Origin: an uncultured Thermoguttaceae bacterium
GTDB taxonomy: Bacteria > Planctomycetota > Planctomycetia > Pirellulales > Thermoguttaceae
DNA: 64,000 nucleotides
Direction of reading: 5' to 3'
Assembly (NCBI GenBank): GCA_938042245.1
Contig: CALIRO010000040.1
Coordinates: forward strand, 62,001 to 126,000
Positions within the stretch are counted from its first letter, which is position 1, and every line of letters begins with the position of its first letter. The position numbers and the translations under genes are program-made. This document shows positions 24,942-35,301 of this stretch, piece by piece. Under the pieces are notes generated by a model that saw only the letters and a program-made list of their open reading frames with translations, made no database searches and was not told where the DNA came from.

Positions 24942-27230
24942 TTACACTAATCCCCACCGTTTTCGCAGATACCATTCTACGCCCAGAAGGCCCACAAATA
25001 GCATGAACACGGGCCAGGTATCCCAGAGGGGCTGTTTGCGCACCTGTTCGACTTGCAAGGTGCTGGTTTGGCGCAACAGTTTCTCTAGCAGGCTGGGGAA
25101 TTGTTCGGGCGGCAGAGCTTGGCCTCCGGTCATAGCTGCTATGGTTTCCATGGTGCCGATGTCGGCTGGGGCCAGATCCAGTTCCAGGTCCTGCTCATAG
25201 ACCAAAAACCGGGCGGTGGTGGTAAGCTCTTGGCCGTCGGGCAATTGGGCCGTTGCCCGCAGGGTGTAATCGCCCGGCTCTTCTGTTTGCAAGAAGGCGC
25301 CTTGCCAAGCTGTTTCGCCAGAGACCAAGGGGACCTGTTCGGAGTGGCCGTTCGGTAGCAGCAGGTCAGCCCGGAACTGAGCGTGCCGGATCGGTTGGCC
25401 TGCTGGGTCATTGACGCCGAGTTGAAATTCCACTCGGTCGCCTGGGGCAAACCGGCGCTGGGGCAGCTTAATCCAGAGGTCGGATTGGGCGGCCTCGTCG
25501 GCCTGGGCTAGCCACAATATCACCTGCCGCCAAAATCGCTTATGTTCCGCTTGGAAACCGCGCATCCACCATCGCCAGGTGCTATCGCCGGCAAAGGCCA
25601 GGACCCGGCCTCCGCCAAACGCATGGGCCACCAGGATCGGATGGTTGGCCTCATCGGTTGCCCAGACCAGGGCACCAGGGGCCGGGCTGCCAAGGCGGTT
25701 GATACCTTCCAACGGCGGCAGCTGAAACCAGAGTCGGCGATTGTCTTCCGGATCGGCGGCCAATCGCATCGGCGAAGCCCGCTGGCCAACCGGAGTAGGC
25801 AGCATCCGAATCGGCCCCGGTAGATGCATATCTTCCCGGATCTTCTCCTCGAACCGTTGCCGAGCAAATCGGTCCATGATGATGGGCAGCAGCTTGGCCA
25901 AGGGCGTCTGGTCGTAGCCCCCCGGCGCAAAACTATGAAATCCGCCTAGCATCAAAAGTCCCGCTCGCTGGGAGACGGCCTCGGCCAACTGAGCCAGCTC
26001 TTCCGGCCGAAACACCCCCGAATCCAGATCCCCCAGAATATAGACATCATATTTGCCGGGCCGGAACGCGTCGGCTAAATCCAAGTTAGCTGGGCGAACA
26101 AAGGCGGCCGTAGACCCCCGCTCGATGGCCCCCTTAGGATCCCGCACAATCCGATAAAAGTCCATCTGTACATTTGATGCTTCCTGTAAAGCCTGGAGAA
26201 TAAATCGGCTTTCGACCCGTATCTGCCCCTCCAGATACAAGACGTTAATCCCCCCTTTGAGGACCTGCACAAAGGTAGCCATTTCATTATTGGTGGTAAT
26301 CAGTTCCCCAGGCTGCGGCTCCACCCGGACCATCAATTTATAATCGCCCGGCGTTTCCGGGACATACACTAATTCCAGCGGAATTCGCTGGCCGGGTGCC
26401 TGAACTTCCACTTCTTTTCGTGCCACCTCTTCGAGTTGGCCCGAGAGGGTTTCAAAAAGCATCTGGACCACCAGGGTCTTATTGACATAGCCGTATGCTT
26501 CTAGCTCCGCAGCAACGCTCAGCTCATTTTTGACAAAAACGGTCGGATTGCACCGAAGGGAAGAGAGCCGAACATCCTGTGCCTGGCCTAGTCCCCGAGA
26601 TTGGCCGATCGGAAACGTATAAAGCGGGATGCCTTGGCTCTTGAGCCGAGCCGCTGCCGTTTGCACCGGCAGGTCCCGAGGCGGACGGGCCTGTTGAACC
26701 CCATCGCTCAACAGCAGGACCGCTACAATGCGTTTTCCCGCCTCGTGCTGCAAGAGGCTGTCCAAGGCCGCCCCCAGGGCAGTTTGATTCCCGTCGGGTG
26801 TGCCCGGCACCACCACTTCTCCGTCCAAGACCTGCAGCGGCTGCAACTGGGCGTCAAAAGCGTATGCTTTTAGTTCAAACTGTTCGGCCAGGCTGCGAAG
26901 GGAACCTTTGGCCTCAGCCAACGTCTGCTGGAGGATCTGGTAGCGGGTTTGCCCCCCAATGCCGTCCGGAATCGACATGCTTCGGGACTTGTCGGCCAGG
27001 AGCACTACCGTAGCCTGCTGGGGTTTCAGCTGGGTATAAACCAAGGTAGGCCGAAGCCATGCGAAAACCAAAAGTCCAAAACTGCCCAACCGAAGCCCAA
27101 ACAAGAGCCAACGGCGTTGGCCGGCGGTTTTGCTCCGAGGCGGCCCCCAAGGCAATAAGGCTAACAGCCCCAGCACCAGGGCTGCTAACCCTAACCAACC
27201 TCCTACGGGCTCCCAGGTTAAACGGACCAT
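24942..27230 (-). CDS. Large membrane-anchored VWA-domain protein (GATase1-like middle domain)
   Basis: The 762-residue protein has two N-terminal membrane helices (about residues 12-30 and 42-62). A von Willebrand A domain follows with a complete MIDAS-type DKSRS motif near residue 80 (VVLLADKSRSMSIPDG). Next come an Ig-like region and a glutamine-amidotransferase-like domain (about 330-560; INVLYLEGQIRVESRFILQAL, YDVYILGDLDSG, GGFHSFAPGGYDQTPLAKLLP). A final beta domain precedes a C-terminal helix with WPVFMLFVGLLGVEWYLRKRWG. This layout is common in MoxR/DUF58/VWA clusters of planctomycetes. The function is unknown; MoxR AAA ATPases are thought to act as chaperones for metal-dependent VWA proteins. 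It is the last gene of the unit, 262 bp after the other VWA gene. Confidence 0.82.
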   Translation of the reverse strand: MVRLTWEPVGGWLGLAALVLGLLALLPWGPPRSKTAGQRRWLLFGLRLGSFGLLVFAWLRPTLVYTQLKPQQATVVLLADKSRSMSIPDGIGGQTRYQILQQTLAEAKGSLRSLAEQFELKAYAFDAQLQPLQVLDGEVVVPGTPDGNQTALGAALDSLLQHEAGKRIVAVLLLSDGVQQARPPRDLPVQTAAARLKSQGIPLYTFPIGQSRGLGQAQDVRLSSLRCNPTVFVKNELSVAAELEAYGYVNKTLVVQMLFETLSGQLEEVARKEVEVQAPGQRIPLELVYVPETPGDYKLMVRVEPQPGELITTNNEMATFVQVLKGGINVLYLEGQIRVESRFILQALQEASNVQMDFYRIVRDPKGAIERGSTAAFVRPANLDLADAFRPGKYDVYILGDLDSGVFRPEELAQLAEAVSQRAGLLMLGGFHSFAPGGYDQTPLAKLLPIIMDRFARQRFEEKIREDMHLPGPIRMLPTPVGQRASPMRLAADPEDNRRLWFQLPPLEGINRLGSPAPGALVWATDEANHPILVAHAFGGGRVLAFAGDSTWRWWMRGFQAEHKRFWRQVILWLAQADEAAQSDLWIKLPQRRFAPGDRVEFQLGVNDPAGQPIRHAQFRADLLLPNGHSEQVPLVSGETAWQGAFLQTEEPGDYTLRATAQLPDGQELTTTARFLVYEQDLELDLAPADIGTMETIAAMTGGQALPPEQFPSLLEKLLRQTSTLQVEQVRKQPLWDTWPVFMLFVGLLGVEWYLRKRWGLV

Positions 27231-27492
27231 ATGAACACGCTATCCTTCCCTAATCTTCCAGCCAAACCCACCTTCCACTCATGCCGCCAGAAGCCCATCT
27301 ACCGCTTTTGGCTGTCCCCTTAGAAACCAAACACCCCGTCTTGGAACCGAATCGTTCCGATAGAAAGATTTTTGTATATCTATACAAACTCCATCCCCAA
27401 CGGCATCCCTCCGCCGCCGACAACGACCAAAACGAATCGATCCTCGTCTCGCCAGACGATGGGCCAAAGGACGATTGTTTCCCATGGTTGGA

Positions 27493-29631
27493 CTAATCTT
27501 TATAAAACCGATTGGCTACCAACAGTTCGACACCCCAGAGGCAGGCGACCAGGCCGATCAGGAAGGGGAACAGTTCCTGACCGACGCGCCCCAAGCTCAC
27601 ATGGCGGTTGATCTCTTGCTGGCTCCGCGCTAGCCGAACGTTTTTTGCCCCCAGGAGCTGGTCGATCTCTTCCGGCGTCAAGCGGTCGAGTCGGGTATGC
27701 TCTGGTGGTAAATTCACGCTGAAGCCGGTATCTGGGCTGCCGCCGCTGTGGACGCGATAATTCCCCGGCACCGCAGGAGGAGTGAGGACCAATTGATTCG
27801 CTGGGGCTTCGGCTTGGGCGGTAAAGGTCATCCCATCCGGGGCGGTAATCACAAAGGAACGCCTGCCGGCGGTTGCTTCCGCTTTCATCACGACCGTCTG
27901 ACCGACCGTATAATTGAGCTGCTGTTCGGCGGCGCCGACCAGATAGGCGGCCATTTCATTCACCAGGATCAGATAAGGCCAGGCGTCGCCGGTGGGCAGG
28001 AGATTCCAAGGCTCTTGATTGGTGTGATCGGTCAGGGGGGTAGTGATCATAAGTACTCTTCCTTTGCCCACCACTCGCTCCAGCAAGGCCGGGCCTCCGT
28101 CCGTATAGGGAATGATCACGCTGGCCCCCTTGGCCAACTCACCCAATTGCCAGTAGCATAGGACCGGGAAGGCGTCCCAGGGCACGCTGCCAGACAGGCG
28201 ACGGAACTCGCCCAAGATCGGATGCTGCCGATCTGCCGGCGCCAAATAGGTGTCATAATCAGGCCGACGTACTTGCATCTGCAGCGGAGCGGGCAGGAGC
28301 GTCTGAGCGGCGGGGGTGAGGAAGCTATCCATCGGCTGGGCGTTGCGCCCTAAACAAATAGCCAGTCCATGCCCGTCTGCTACATAACTGACCAACTTCT
28401 GCCACAAGGCATCCTCTAAAGGTTGTGGGTCCAAAAGGAACAAGGCAGCATACTGGCTCAGATCTACCGCCGATAATTCTTCCTGCCGGATCAGACGGCA
28501 GTCATATCGGGCCTGGCCTGTCAGACGAAATTCGCGCGGCGCTAACGCCTCCGTAACAAAGGCGGGCACCAAATGCACCGAATCAGGCGCTACCAGCAGC
28601 AGTTGCCAAGGGGGTTTTACCTCAAATGTAAAATATCGTACATCATTAGCTGGGAGCGCATCCCCGCCTACTATTCGTACTTGCCCCTGATGGACCCCGG
28701 CAGAAAGCCCTCGGAGACGAAACACCACTTGTTCTTTTTGTCCGGGTTGCAACTGGCAAAGTTTTTCTTCTCGCTTTTGCCAACTTCGCTGGCCGGTCTT
28801 CGGATCCTCTTCCCAGAGCTCCAACTGAACCGGACAAGCGCCACCGACGCCGGTGGCTTCCACCTGGGTCTGGACAATCAGAGTGCCTCGGCTAGATAGG
28901 ATTTGCCTGGGCAGTTCCAGGCCACCTAGGCCGAAATCTTTTGGCTCGGGCACACCCACATCCACCAGATAGACACTCAGTCCAAAGGCCTTTTCCAATT
29001 GGGGGCGGAGTTGGGCTAGCGATTGGCTGGGCCAGGCGGAGCGGGCAAGATCAGTAAAAATATATATTTCCCGAAGACGCTGCTGACTCTGCTGGACTAG
29101 TTCCAGCGCCCGGCTAATAGCGGTAGGCAACGGCTGGCTGTCGGCGCTGGATTCCAATCGACGGATCCGCTCCCGGGCGGAAGCACGATCTACCTCGAAA
29201 GCCACCGGCCCCGCCCGACTAGAAAGCACCGCAATCTCACTCTGTTGAGGCAGTTCCGCCAGGAGCCAAGTGGCTAGTTGCTTGGCCGCCTCCAATCGCG
29301 TCTGGTTCTCATGCCGATATTCCATCCGCACCGAAGTGTCGAAAACCAAAGCGGCGGCCACCGGCTCTTCCTGCAACACCCAATCGCCGGAAAAGATCAC
29401 GCTCGGCCGGGCCAAAGCTAATGACAACAAACCTATCAGCCCCACGCGTAACGCCAAAAGCAACCAATGACGAATCCGTAGCCGACGTTTCTGCGGCAAC
29501 TGCCTCTGCCGAACAAATTGTATGGCCGGAAACTCCACTCGCCGCGGCCGACGCCGCAATAGCAAATGCAATATAATCGGCAGGGCAATAAACACCGTCC
29601 CCGCTACTAAACTAACATTCAAAAATGTCAT
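27493..29631 (-). CDS. BatA-like protein: N-terminal membrane domain plus degenerate VWA domain
   Basis: ATG 29631 (MTFLNVSLVAGTVFIALPII) is the classical N-terminus of the BatA/'Aerotolerance regulator N-terminal' family, so the longer TTG start in the track is rejected; 712 residues. Two membrane helices flank the RRRPRRVEFPAIQFV segment. A VWA-like domain follows whose MIDAS reads DTSVR instead of DxSxS, so metal binding may be lost. The middle contains a Cys-free Ig-like region. A GATase-like domain comes next (YAALFLLDPQPLEDALW), and a C-terminal helix ends with FLIGLVACLWGVELLVANRFY. It sits between the DUF58 gene and the second VWA protein and likely forms one membrane assembly with them. 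The molecular role is unknown. Confidence 0.85.
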   Translation of the reverse strand: MTFLNVSLVAGTVFIALPIILHLLLRRRPRRVEFPAIQFVRQRQLPQKRRLRIRHWLLLALRVGLIGLLSLALARPSVIFSGDWVLQEEPVAAALVFDTSVRMEYRHENQTRLEAAKQLATWLLAELPQQSEIAVLSSRAGPVAFEVDRASARERIRRLESSADSQPLPTAISRALELVQQSQQRLREIYIFTDLARSAWPSQSLAQLRPQLEKAFGLSVYLVDVGVPEPKDFGLGGLELPRQILSSRGTLIVQTQVEATGVGGACPVQLELWEEDPKTGQRSWQKREEKLCQLQPGQKEQVVFRLRGLSAGVHQGQVRIVGGDALPANDVRYFTFEVKPPWQLLLVAPDSVHLVPAFVTEALAPREFRLTGQARYDCRLIRQEELSAVDLSQYAALFLLDPQPLEDALWQKLVSYVADGHGLAICLGRNAQPMDSFLTPAAQTLLPAPLQMQVRRPDYDTYLAPADRQHPILGEFRRLSGSVPWDAFPVLCYWQLGELAKGASVIIPYTDGGPALLERVVGKGRVLMITTPLTDHTNQEPWNLLPTGDAWPYLILVNEMAAYLVGAAEQQLNYTVGQTVVMKAEATAGRRSFVITAPDGMTFTAQAEAPANQLVLTPPAVPGNYRVHSGGSPDTGFSVNLPPEHTRLDRLTPEEIDQLLGAKNVRLARSQQEINRHVSLGRVGQELFPFLIGLVACLWGVELLVANRFYKD

Positions 29632-29864
29632 AGCAACCAGTTCCCCAGAACATCTTTCCTGCAGAGACCCCTTTCTGGCCAAGGGTATTCTAGGAGAAAG
29701 GCGGAGCCAGGGACCGCATCCCTGGCAGGCAAAGCTCCCGATGGCTCTCTTTTTTTCGGTGGGGAGGACGGCCAGCCTCTAGGCTAGCCGAATCAACCAG
29801 CTCGAATTCCCGCTTGGGCGGGGGTCTCCCCCCAGGAAGTATTTCTCCCAGAGGACTCAGGCGG

Positions 29865-30761
29865 TTAAGACCTTTGGCTTCGGTTGATCAAATATTCACT
29901 CAATGCCCGGTCGAACGGCATACTGGTATCCAAAGGAACATAGTCGATCTTGGCACGGGCGCATTCCCGGCCCAAGCTCTCTCGGAACTGCTGGATTTCT
30001 TCTAGATAGGTGGGACGAAAATCCGAGGCATCCACCTCCACCAATTGGCCGGTTTCCGGGTCCTCCAATTCCACAAGCCCGTCAAAAGGAAACCGCACTT
30101 CCGCTTCGTCCAGGATATGAAAGACAATCACATCATGGCCTCGGTGTCGAAGCCGGTAGAAGGCCTCCAAAATAGGTTCCAACGGGCCCAACAGATCGGA
30201 AAACACCATCACTAAACTAGCGTGCCGAAGCATCCCGGCAATCTGGGTGAGGCTGGCCGCCACATCGGTTCGACCTGTGGGTTGCAAACGCGCCAAAAGC
30301 GAAAGCACGTCGCCCAACTGCGTCCGCTTACTCTTGGGCCGAAGACTACTCCGCACCTTTTCGTCGAAGGCAAAAAGGCCGACTGGGTCCTGCTGCTGAA
30401 TCATCAGATAACAAAGGGCCGCCGCCAGACTGATCGCATACTCCCACTTGCTAACTTCCTGCCGATAGGTGTAAGCCATCGAGCGGCTCAAATCCAACGT
30501 CAAATACCCGGTGATGTTCGTTTCCGCCTCGAACTTCTTGACATAGTATTTGTCCGTCTTGGCATAGACAATCCAATCGATGTCCTTCGGATCGTCGCCA
30601 GGGGTGTATTTGCGATGTTCGCTAAACTCCACAGAAAACCCATGAAACGGACTCCGATGCAGCCCCTGGAAAAAACCTCTCACAATAAACTTGGCCCGCA
30701 GATCCAGCCGCCGGATCTGACGAACCACTTCCGGTTTCAGATATTTGGCCACCAACGACAT
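29865..30761 (-). CDS. DUF58 domain protein
   Basis: The DUF58 core is complete: RLDLRAKFIVRGFFQGLHRSPFHGFSVEFSEHRKYTPGDDPKDIDWIVYAKTDKYYVKKFE. A VWA-like half follows with an intact DLSRS MIDAS near residue 90 (after ITGYLTL) and later MVFSDLLG. DUF58 proteins accompany MoxR ATPases and VWA proteins in predicted chaperone/metal-insertion systems. The start is uncertain. ATG 30818 has AAAGGAGG immediately adjacent (spacing 0, unfavourable). ATG 30761 (MSLVAKYLKPEVV) matches the usual family N-terminus, giving 298 residues, but lacks a good ribosome binding site. It lies 330 bp downstream of moxR. Confidence 0.88.
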   Translation of the reverse strand: MSLVAKYLKPEVVRQIRRLDLRAKFIVRGFFQGLHRSPFHGFSVEFSEHRKYTPGDDPKDIDWIVYAKTDKYYVKKFEAETNITGYLTLDLSRSMAYTYRQEVSKWEYAISLAAALCYLMIQQQDPVGLFAFDEKVRSSLRPKSKRTQLGDVLSLLARLQPTGRTDVAASLTQIAGMLRHASLVMVFSDLLGPLEPILEAFYRLRHRGHDVIVFHILDEAEVRFPFDGLVELEDPETGQLVEVDASDFRPTYLEEIQQFRESLGRECARAKIDYVPLDTSMPFDRALSEYLINRSQRS

Positions 30762-31091
30762 GGCAACGTCCAAGAGGAAGAAGGTGGTATTTTGTGTAGG
30801 AGTCCTTTCTGGCGGCATCCTCCTTTGCCATCCCCGACACAGAGCAGGAATCCAGAAATCCCCTCTCCCTACCGTGAGAGAGGGTTAGGGAGAAGGGGCG
30901 TAGCCATCTAACTCCTGATCCAGGCTCCAGGGAACTTGCTACCCCGTTATCCCTCCGAAAGGAGGGATCCAGGAATAACACGGCGCAAACCCAACGCAGC
31001 CTGGATTCCCACTTTGGCGGGAATGACCATGCGATGACCTCGGGGAACAGAGGCCATTCTGGATACTGTTATAATGTTCTCCATCGAGGGG

Positions 31092-32117
31092 TTAACCTCG
31101 GCCTTCGAACTTTGGCATGGCCGGAGGCGGTATTTCTCGAAGGAGGCGCTGGATAATGTCTTCCGGGCTGATGCCTTCGGCCTGAGCTTGGAAATTGGTG
31201 CTGATGCGATGGCGGAGGACGGGGATAGCTATTTTTTGTACATCTTGGATTGCCACGGAAAACCGGCCGTCCATCGCCGCCAGGGCTTTGCCGCCCAGAA
31301 TCAAAAATTGCCCTGCCCGAGGCCCAGCCCCCCAATCCACCCACTCCTTAATATAACTGGGTGCCGAGGGGTCCGATGGCCGGGTCGCCCGCACCAGCCG
31401 CGCTACATACTGCACAATATACGGACTCACCGCCACCGAAGCCACCAACTTCTGCAGGTTCAAAATCGCCTTGCCCGATAGGACCTTGTGCACCTCCACC
31501 TTTTCGCTCCGGGTGGTAACGGCCAAAATCTGCTCCTCTTCCTCGGCCGAGGGATAATCGACCTTAATATTGAACATAAACCGGTCCAGTTGGGCTTCCG
31601 GCAACGGATAGGTCCCCTCTTGTTCGATCGGGTTTTGGGTGGCAATGGTAAAGAAAGGCTCCGGCAACGGATAGGTCTTCTGCCCAACAGTTACTTCCCG
31701 TTCCTGCATCGCCTGCAAAAGGGCTGCCTGGGTCTTGGGGGGAGTCCGGTTGATTTCGTCCGCTAGCAGGATATTGGTAAAGACCGGTCCGGGAACAAAC
31801 CGGAAGTTCCGCCGCCCGTGTTCGTCTTCCTCCAGCACATTGGTGCCGGTAATGTCCGAAGGCATCAAATCGGGCGTAAACTGAATCCGCTTAAAATCCA
31901 GATCCAGGATCCGGGCCAAGGTGCTAACCATCAACGTCTTGGCCAACCCAGGCACCCCGACCAACAGACAATGACCGCGGACAAAAATGGCCGCAAAAAT
32001 CTGTTCGATCACTTCCGTTTGGCCTACAATGACCTTTTGGAGTTCCTCCTGCATACGCTGGCGCTGTTGCCGGAACTCCTGGAGGACTTCTCCGAGACTA
32101 CGTGGCTTGGTGGACAA
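31092..32117 (-). CDS. MoxR-family AAA+ ATPase
   Basis: The 341-residue protein is a typical AAA_3/MoxR ATPase. Walker A is GVPGLAKT (about residues 54-61) and Walker B is [25 protein letters not shown]. Sensor 1 lies in [28 protein letters not shown], and an AAA lid domain occupies the C-terminal third. MoxR ATPases remodel or metallate VWA-containing partners. The three following genes on the strand (DUF58 and two VWA proteins) are those partners by context. It is probably the first gene of the unit. Confidence 0.92.
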   Translation of the reverse strand: MSTKPRSLGEVLQEFRQQRQRMQEELQKVIVGQTEVIEQIFAAIFVRGHCLLVGVPGLAKTLMVSTLARILDLDFKRIQFTPDLMPSDITGTNVLEEDEHGRRNFRFVPGPVFTNILLADEINRTPPKTQAALLQAMQEREVTVGQKTYPLPEPFFTIATQNPIEQEGTYPLPEAQLDRFMFNIKVDYPSAEEEEQILAVTTRSEKVEVHKVLSGKAILNLQKLVASVAVSPYIVQYVARLVRATRPSDPSAPSYIKEWVDWGAGPRAGQFLILGGKALAAMDGRFSVAIQDVQKIAIPVLRHRISTNFQAQAEGISPEDIIQRLLREIPPPAMPKFEGRG

Positions 32118-32881
32118 GGCTCTTCCTTATGCTCCTAAAGGGGGGTAAAACCGGAGGAAACTCTCCCTCAACCAGATATCCAACCCACTTTTGGCCGGGA
32201 TAATATAACCCAAAGGTAGCAAACATGCCTGCCCCTTTGACATGGTTTCCCTTGATTCCATTATACCTTCGGTATGACCTGCTCCCAGAAGGTGTTTCAT
32301 CAACCCCATCGGACACGCCATATCGGATTAGAACACCCCCCCAAAAAAGGTGGAACAAGACCTAAGCTCACTTCTCCTTCCTTCCTCTGAGGTGAAGCTC
32401 CCGAGCCTTTTTCAGGATTTGGTGGCCTTTTTAGTGGGTTTTGCCTCAGATTTGATTTAAGGAACCTCAATAATTCAAAGGAGCTATTGTTCCACTATTT
32501 CGGAACCTCCGTTAATAGCCCCACATATAGTGGCACTGCCAACATGAGACTCCATATATAGTGCCTAGCAATGGGAACCAATGGGCAAAGGAATGTAGCA
32601 AATGTTCATAAAGTTCATGGGATATTCAGGATTTTGCAGAGCTTCCTTAAGAACTCTTCAGCCGACCGAAAGAACTTACCCGCAGGATCCGAGGAAAGCC
32701 TTTTGGCTCTCCCTGCCGGGCAAGCGGCAGTCCAGAACAAATAAACCTAGCCAAAAAAACCAGATTTCGGGTTTCGGAGGAATGAGGAATGCTGTGGTAC
32801 AACCATTCGGCTGAAGTGGTAGCAATTATAAACTTATGATAGAACTCCATTAACCCTAACAACAATTAGGGACAAAAGGCA
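32118..32881. other. Divergent intergenic region between moxR and the DUF4159 gene
   Basis: About 760 bp. It includes a pair of similar segments (CCACATATAGTGGCACTGCC near 32520 and CCATATATAGTGCCTAGC near 32555) and two GGAACCTC(A/C) segments (32461 and 32502). From 32651 it holds one copy of the ~165-bp repeat shared with 63415-63577. Promoters for both divergent genes are expected here, but none could be assigned with confidence. Confidence 0.45.
32651..32818 (+). repeat. ~165-bp dispersed repeat, copy 1
   Basis: The segment from CTCTTCAGCCGACCGAAAG through GATCCGAGGAAAGCCTT, GCAGTCCAGAACAAAT, AAAAAACCAG, TGGTACA and TTCGGCTGAAGT aligns, with gaps and substitutions, to 63415-63577 in the same orientation. 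No ORF spans it. Confidence 0.7.
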
Positions 32882-35284
32882 ATGGGTAGGAATCTTAGGA
32901 ATTTAGGGCGGCGGAAGTGGGTGTGGTATTGGATATGGGGAGTAGGGGAGGCGGCATGCTATTTTTGGGGGGCTATCGAATCCTCTGGACAGGGGATTAC
33001 CCCAGAAATGGTTCGGGAAGCCATTCAACGAGGAGTTAATTACCTGAAAAATGTGCAAAATCCGGACGGTTCTTGGGGGGATTGGCCCCTCCAGCCGGGT
33101 GCCCGAACTTCTCTATGTACGCTGGCCCTGCTAAATGCGGGAGTTAAGACCACTGACCCGGCCATCCAAAAAGCCCTCGCCAATCTTCGAAAACTCCGGC
33201 CTGACTCCACCTATGCCGTGGCGTTGCAGACGATGGTCTTTTGCCAAGCGGAACCGGTGCGAGACCTCCCGCTGATCCGGGAGAATGTAGCTACCTTGCT
33301 CCGGATTCAAAAACAAGAAGGGCCTCGCAAAGGCGCTTGGGGTTATCGAGCCAGCTTAGGCGAAGGGGATAACTCGAACAGCCAGTTTGCCATTTTGGCC
33401 CTTTATGAAGCGGACCGGGTAGGGGTTCGGTTTCCAGAACGGAATTGGCGTCTGGCCAAAGCCTATTGGGAAGATTGCCAAAACCCAGATGGCTCCTGGG
33501 GTTATTATAAAGGGGTACCGGGTACAGGCAGCATGACCTGTGCCGGCATTGCCAGTCTGGTTATTTGTAATGAAATTTTGGGCCAGCCGAACGTGGTTTA
33601 TGATCCTACCACCGGCCGAATCAGTTGTTGCCAAGCTTCGGAGCCAGCTAGTGATGCGATCCAGCGTGGCCTTGCCTGGCTGAGTCGGCCCAGTGTCTTT
33701 GCGGTTAGCCATAATCCCGGTTCCCGGCAATGGCTCTTCTATTACCTTTACGGCCTGGAACGGGTGGGGCGGATGACCGGCCGACGCTTCTTCGGCCAAC
33801 ATGATTGGTATCGGGAAGGCTGCCATCAACTAGTCCTAGAGAATGGGCCGGATGCTCTGTCTGGATTCTGGCGGGGCACCGGACATGCCGAAAACGATCC
33901 GCAGATTGCCACCAGTTTGGCTTTGCTGTTTTTATCCAAAGGTCGTCGGCCCACCCTGCTGGCCAAACTGCAGTATCGCGCCGACCTGGATTGGAACCGG
34001 CATCCGAACGACGTGGCCAAACTGACCCGATATGTGGAACCCCGCTGGGGCTTGGATTTGACCTGGCAGATCGTGGATATCCGGGCCGCTTCCGTCGAAG
34101 ACCTGCTGCAATGTCCGGTGCTGTTTATGAGCGGCAACTTGGACCCCCGGCCTGAGTCGGACCAAGCTCTTCAAACGTTGGCTGACAAACTCCGGGCCTA
34201 CCTGGAACGGGGAGGCTTCCTTTGGGCCGAAGCCAATTGCACCGGTCAGGAATTCGACAACGGCTTCCGGGCCTTGGTAGAACGGATCTTCCCGGAAGCG
34301 GAATATCGGCTGCGTCTTTTGCCGCCCGAACATCCCATCTGGCGGGCTGAAGAATCAGTCGATCCGAAATATCATCGGCCGATTTTGGGGGTAGAATTCG
34401 GGTGCCGAACCAGCCTGATCTATTTTCCGCCGCATCCGGCCGACTCGCCTGGCCCTTCGCTTTCCTGCCTGTGGGAACTTTCGCAGCCTGCTGGTTCTGG
34501 GAGTTTCCCGGCCGCCGTGCAGCAGCAAATCGACGCCGCCCTTTCCATCGGAATTAATGTACTGGCCTATGCCACCAACCGGGAGCTAAAACCAAAGGAA
34601 TATTATTTGCGGCGGCCCATGCTGACAGGAAGTACAGATAGTTTGGTACGTGGACGTTTGGCCATTGCTAGCCTCCGACATCCCGGCGGTTGCACAGCAG
34701 CCCCCCGAGCACTCCGCAATCTCCTGGAAACCCTCCAGGACGAACTAAAACTGCGAGTACCCACCGATCCGGTGGAACTTGGCCTGACCGAGGAAGCCCT
34801 GTTCGACTATCATCTGCTGTTTATGCACGGCCGGAATGCCTTTCGTCTGACCCCCGCCGAACGGGACCAACTGAAAACCTTTCTGGAAAGGGGCGGCACC
34901 CTGTTTGCCAACGCCATCTGCGGCAGCCAAGCCTTTGCCGACTCCTTCCGACAGGAAATGGTGCAGATCTTCCCCAAAACACCGCTGGAACAGATCCCAC
35001 CGAATGACCCGATCTGGACGCCCGTTTTTGGCGGATTTGATCTGAAAATGGTTTCCCGTCGGGACCCGCAGCCGACTGCCCCGGGCGGCAAACTCCGAGC
35101 CGCTATCCGACAAGCCCCCCCTTCGTTCGAAGGGATCAAACTCAACGGCCGTTGGGCGGTCCTGTTTTCCCCCTATGATCTGAGTTGTGCCCTGGAAAAA
35201 CACGATTCTTTAGAATGCTATGGTTATACCCGAGACGATGCGGCGCGAATCGCGATCAACGTGATCCTCTACGCCCTCCATTAG
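32882..35284 (+). CDS. Terpenoid-cyclase/prenyltransferase-like toroid fused to two DUF4159 domains
   Basis: The 800-residue protein has a short hydrophobic leader. An alpha/alpha-toroid like squalene cyclases and prenyltransferase beta subunits follows (about residues 40-340), with QNPDGSWGDW and CQNPDGSWGYY repeats and GITPEMVREAIQRGVNYL. Two DUF4159 domains come next, at about 350-575 (LAKLQYRADLDWNRHPNDVAKL; FMSGN; LERGGFLWAEA) and about 595-800 (LAIASLRHPGGCTAAPRAL; FMHGR; LERGGTLFANAICGSQAF; final LECYGYTRDDAARIAINVILYAL). The second domain appears complete; the toroid contains no Asp-rich cyclase motif, so enzymatic activity is doubtful. DUF4159 proteins often cluster with MoxR/VWA genes, and this gene is divergent from moxR across 764 bp. 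The molecular role is unknown. Confidence 0.82.
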   Translation: MGRNLRNLGRRKWVWYWIWGVGEAACYFWGAIESSGQGITPEMVREAIQRGVNYLKNVQNPDGSWGDWPLQPGARTSLCTLALLNAGVKTTDPAIQKALANLRKLRPDSTYAVALQTMVFCQAEPVRDLPLIRENVATLLRIQKQEGPRKGAWGYRASLGEGDNSNSQFAILALYEADRVGVRFPERNWRLAKAYWEDCQNPDGSWGYYKGVPGTGSMTCAGIASLVICNEILGQPNVVYDPTTGRISCCQASEPASDAIQRGLAWLSRPSVFAVSHNPGSRQWLFYYLYGLERVGRMTGRRFFGQHDWYREGCHQLVLENGPDALSGFWRGTGHAENDPQIATSLALLFLSKGRRPTLLAKLQYRADLDWNRHPNDVAKLTRYVEPRWGLDLTWQIVDIRAASVEDLLQCPVLFMSGNLDPRPESDQALQTLADKLRAYLERGGFLWAEANCTGQEFDNGFRALVERIFPEAEYRLRLLPPEHPIWRAEESVDPKYHRPILGVEFGCRTSLIYFPPHPADSPGPSLSCLWELSQPAGSGSFPAAVQQQIDAALSIGINVLAYATNRELKPKEYYLRRPMLTGSTDSLVRGRLAIASLRHPGGCTAAPRALRNLLETLQDELKLRVPTDPVELGLTEEALFDYHLLFMHGRNAFRLTPAERDQLKTFLERGGTLFANAICGSQAFADSFRQEMVQIFPKTPLEQIPPNDPIWTPVFGGFDLKMVSRRDPQPTAPGGKLRAAIRQAPPSFEGIKLNGRWAVLFSPYDLSCALEKHDSLECYGYTRDDAARIAINVILYALH

Positions 35285-35301
35285 AAACCAGCAGACCTCC
35301 G

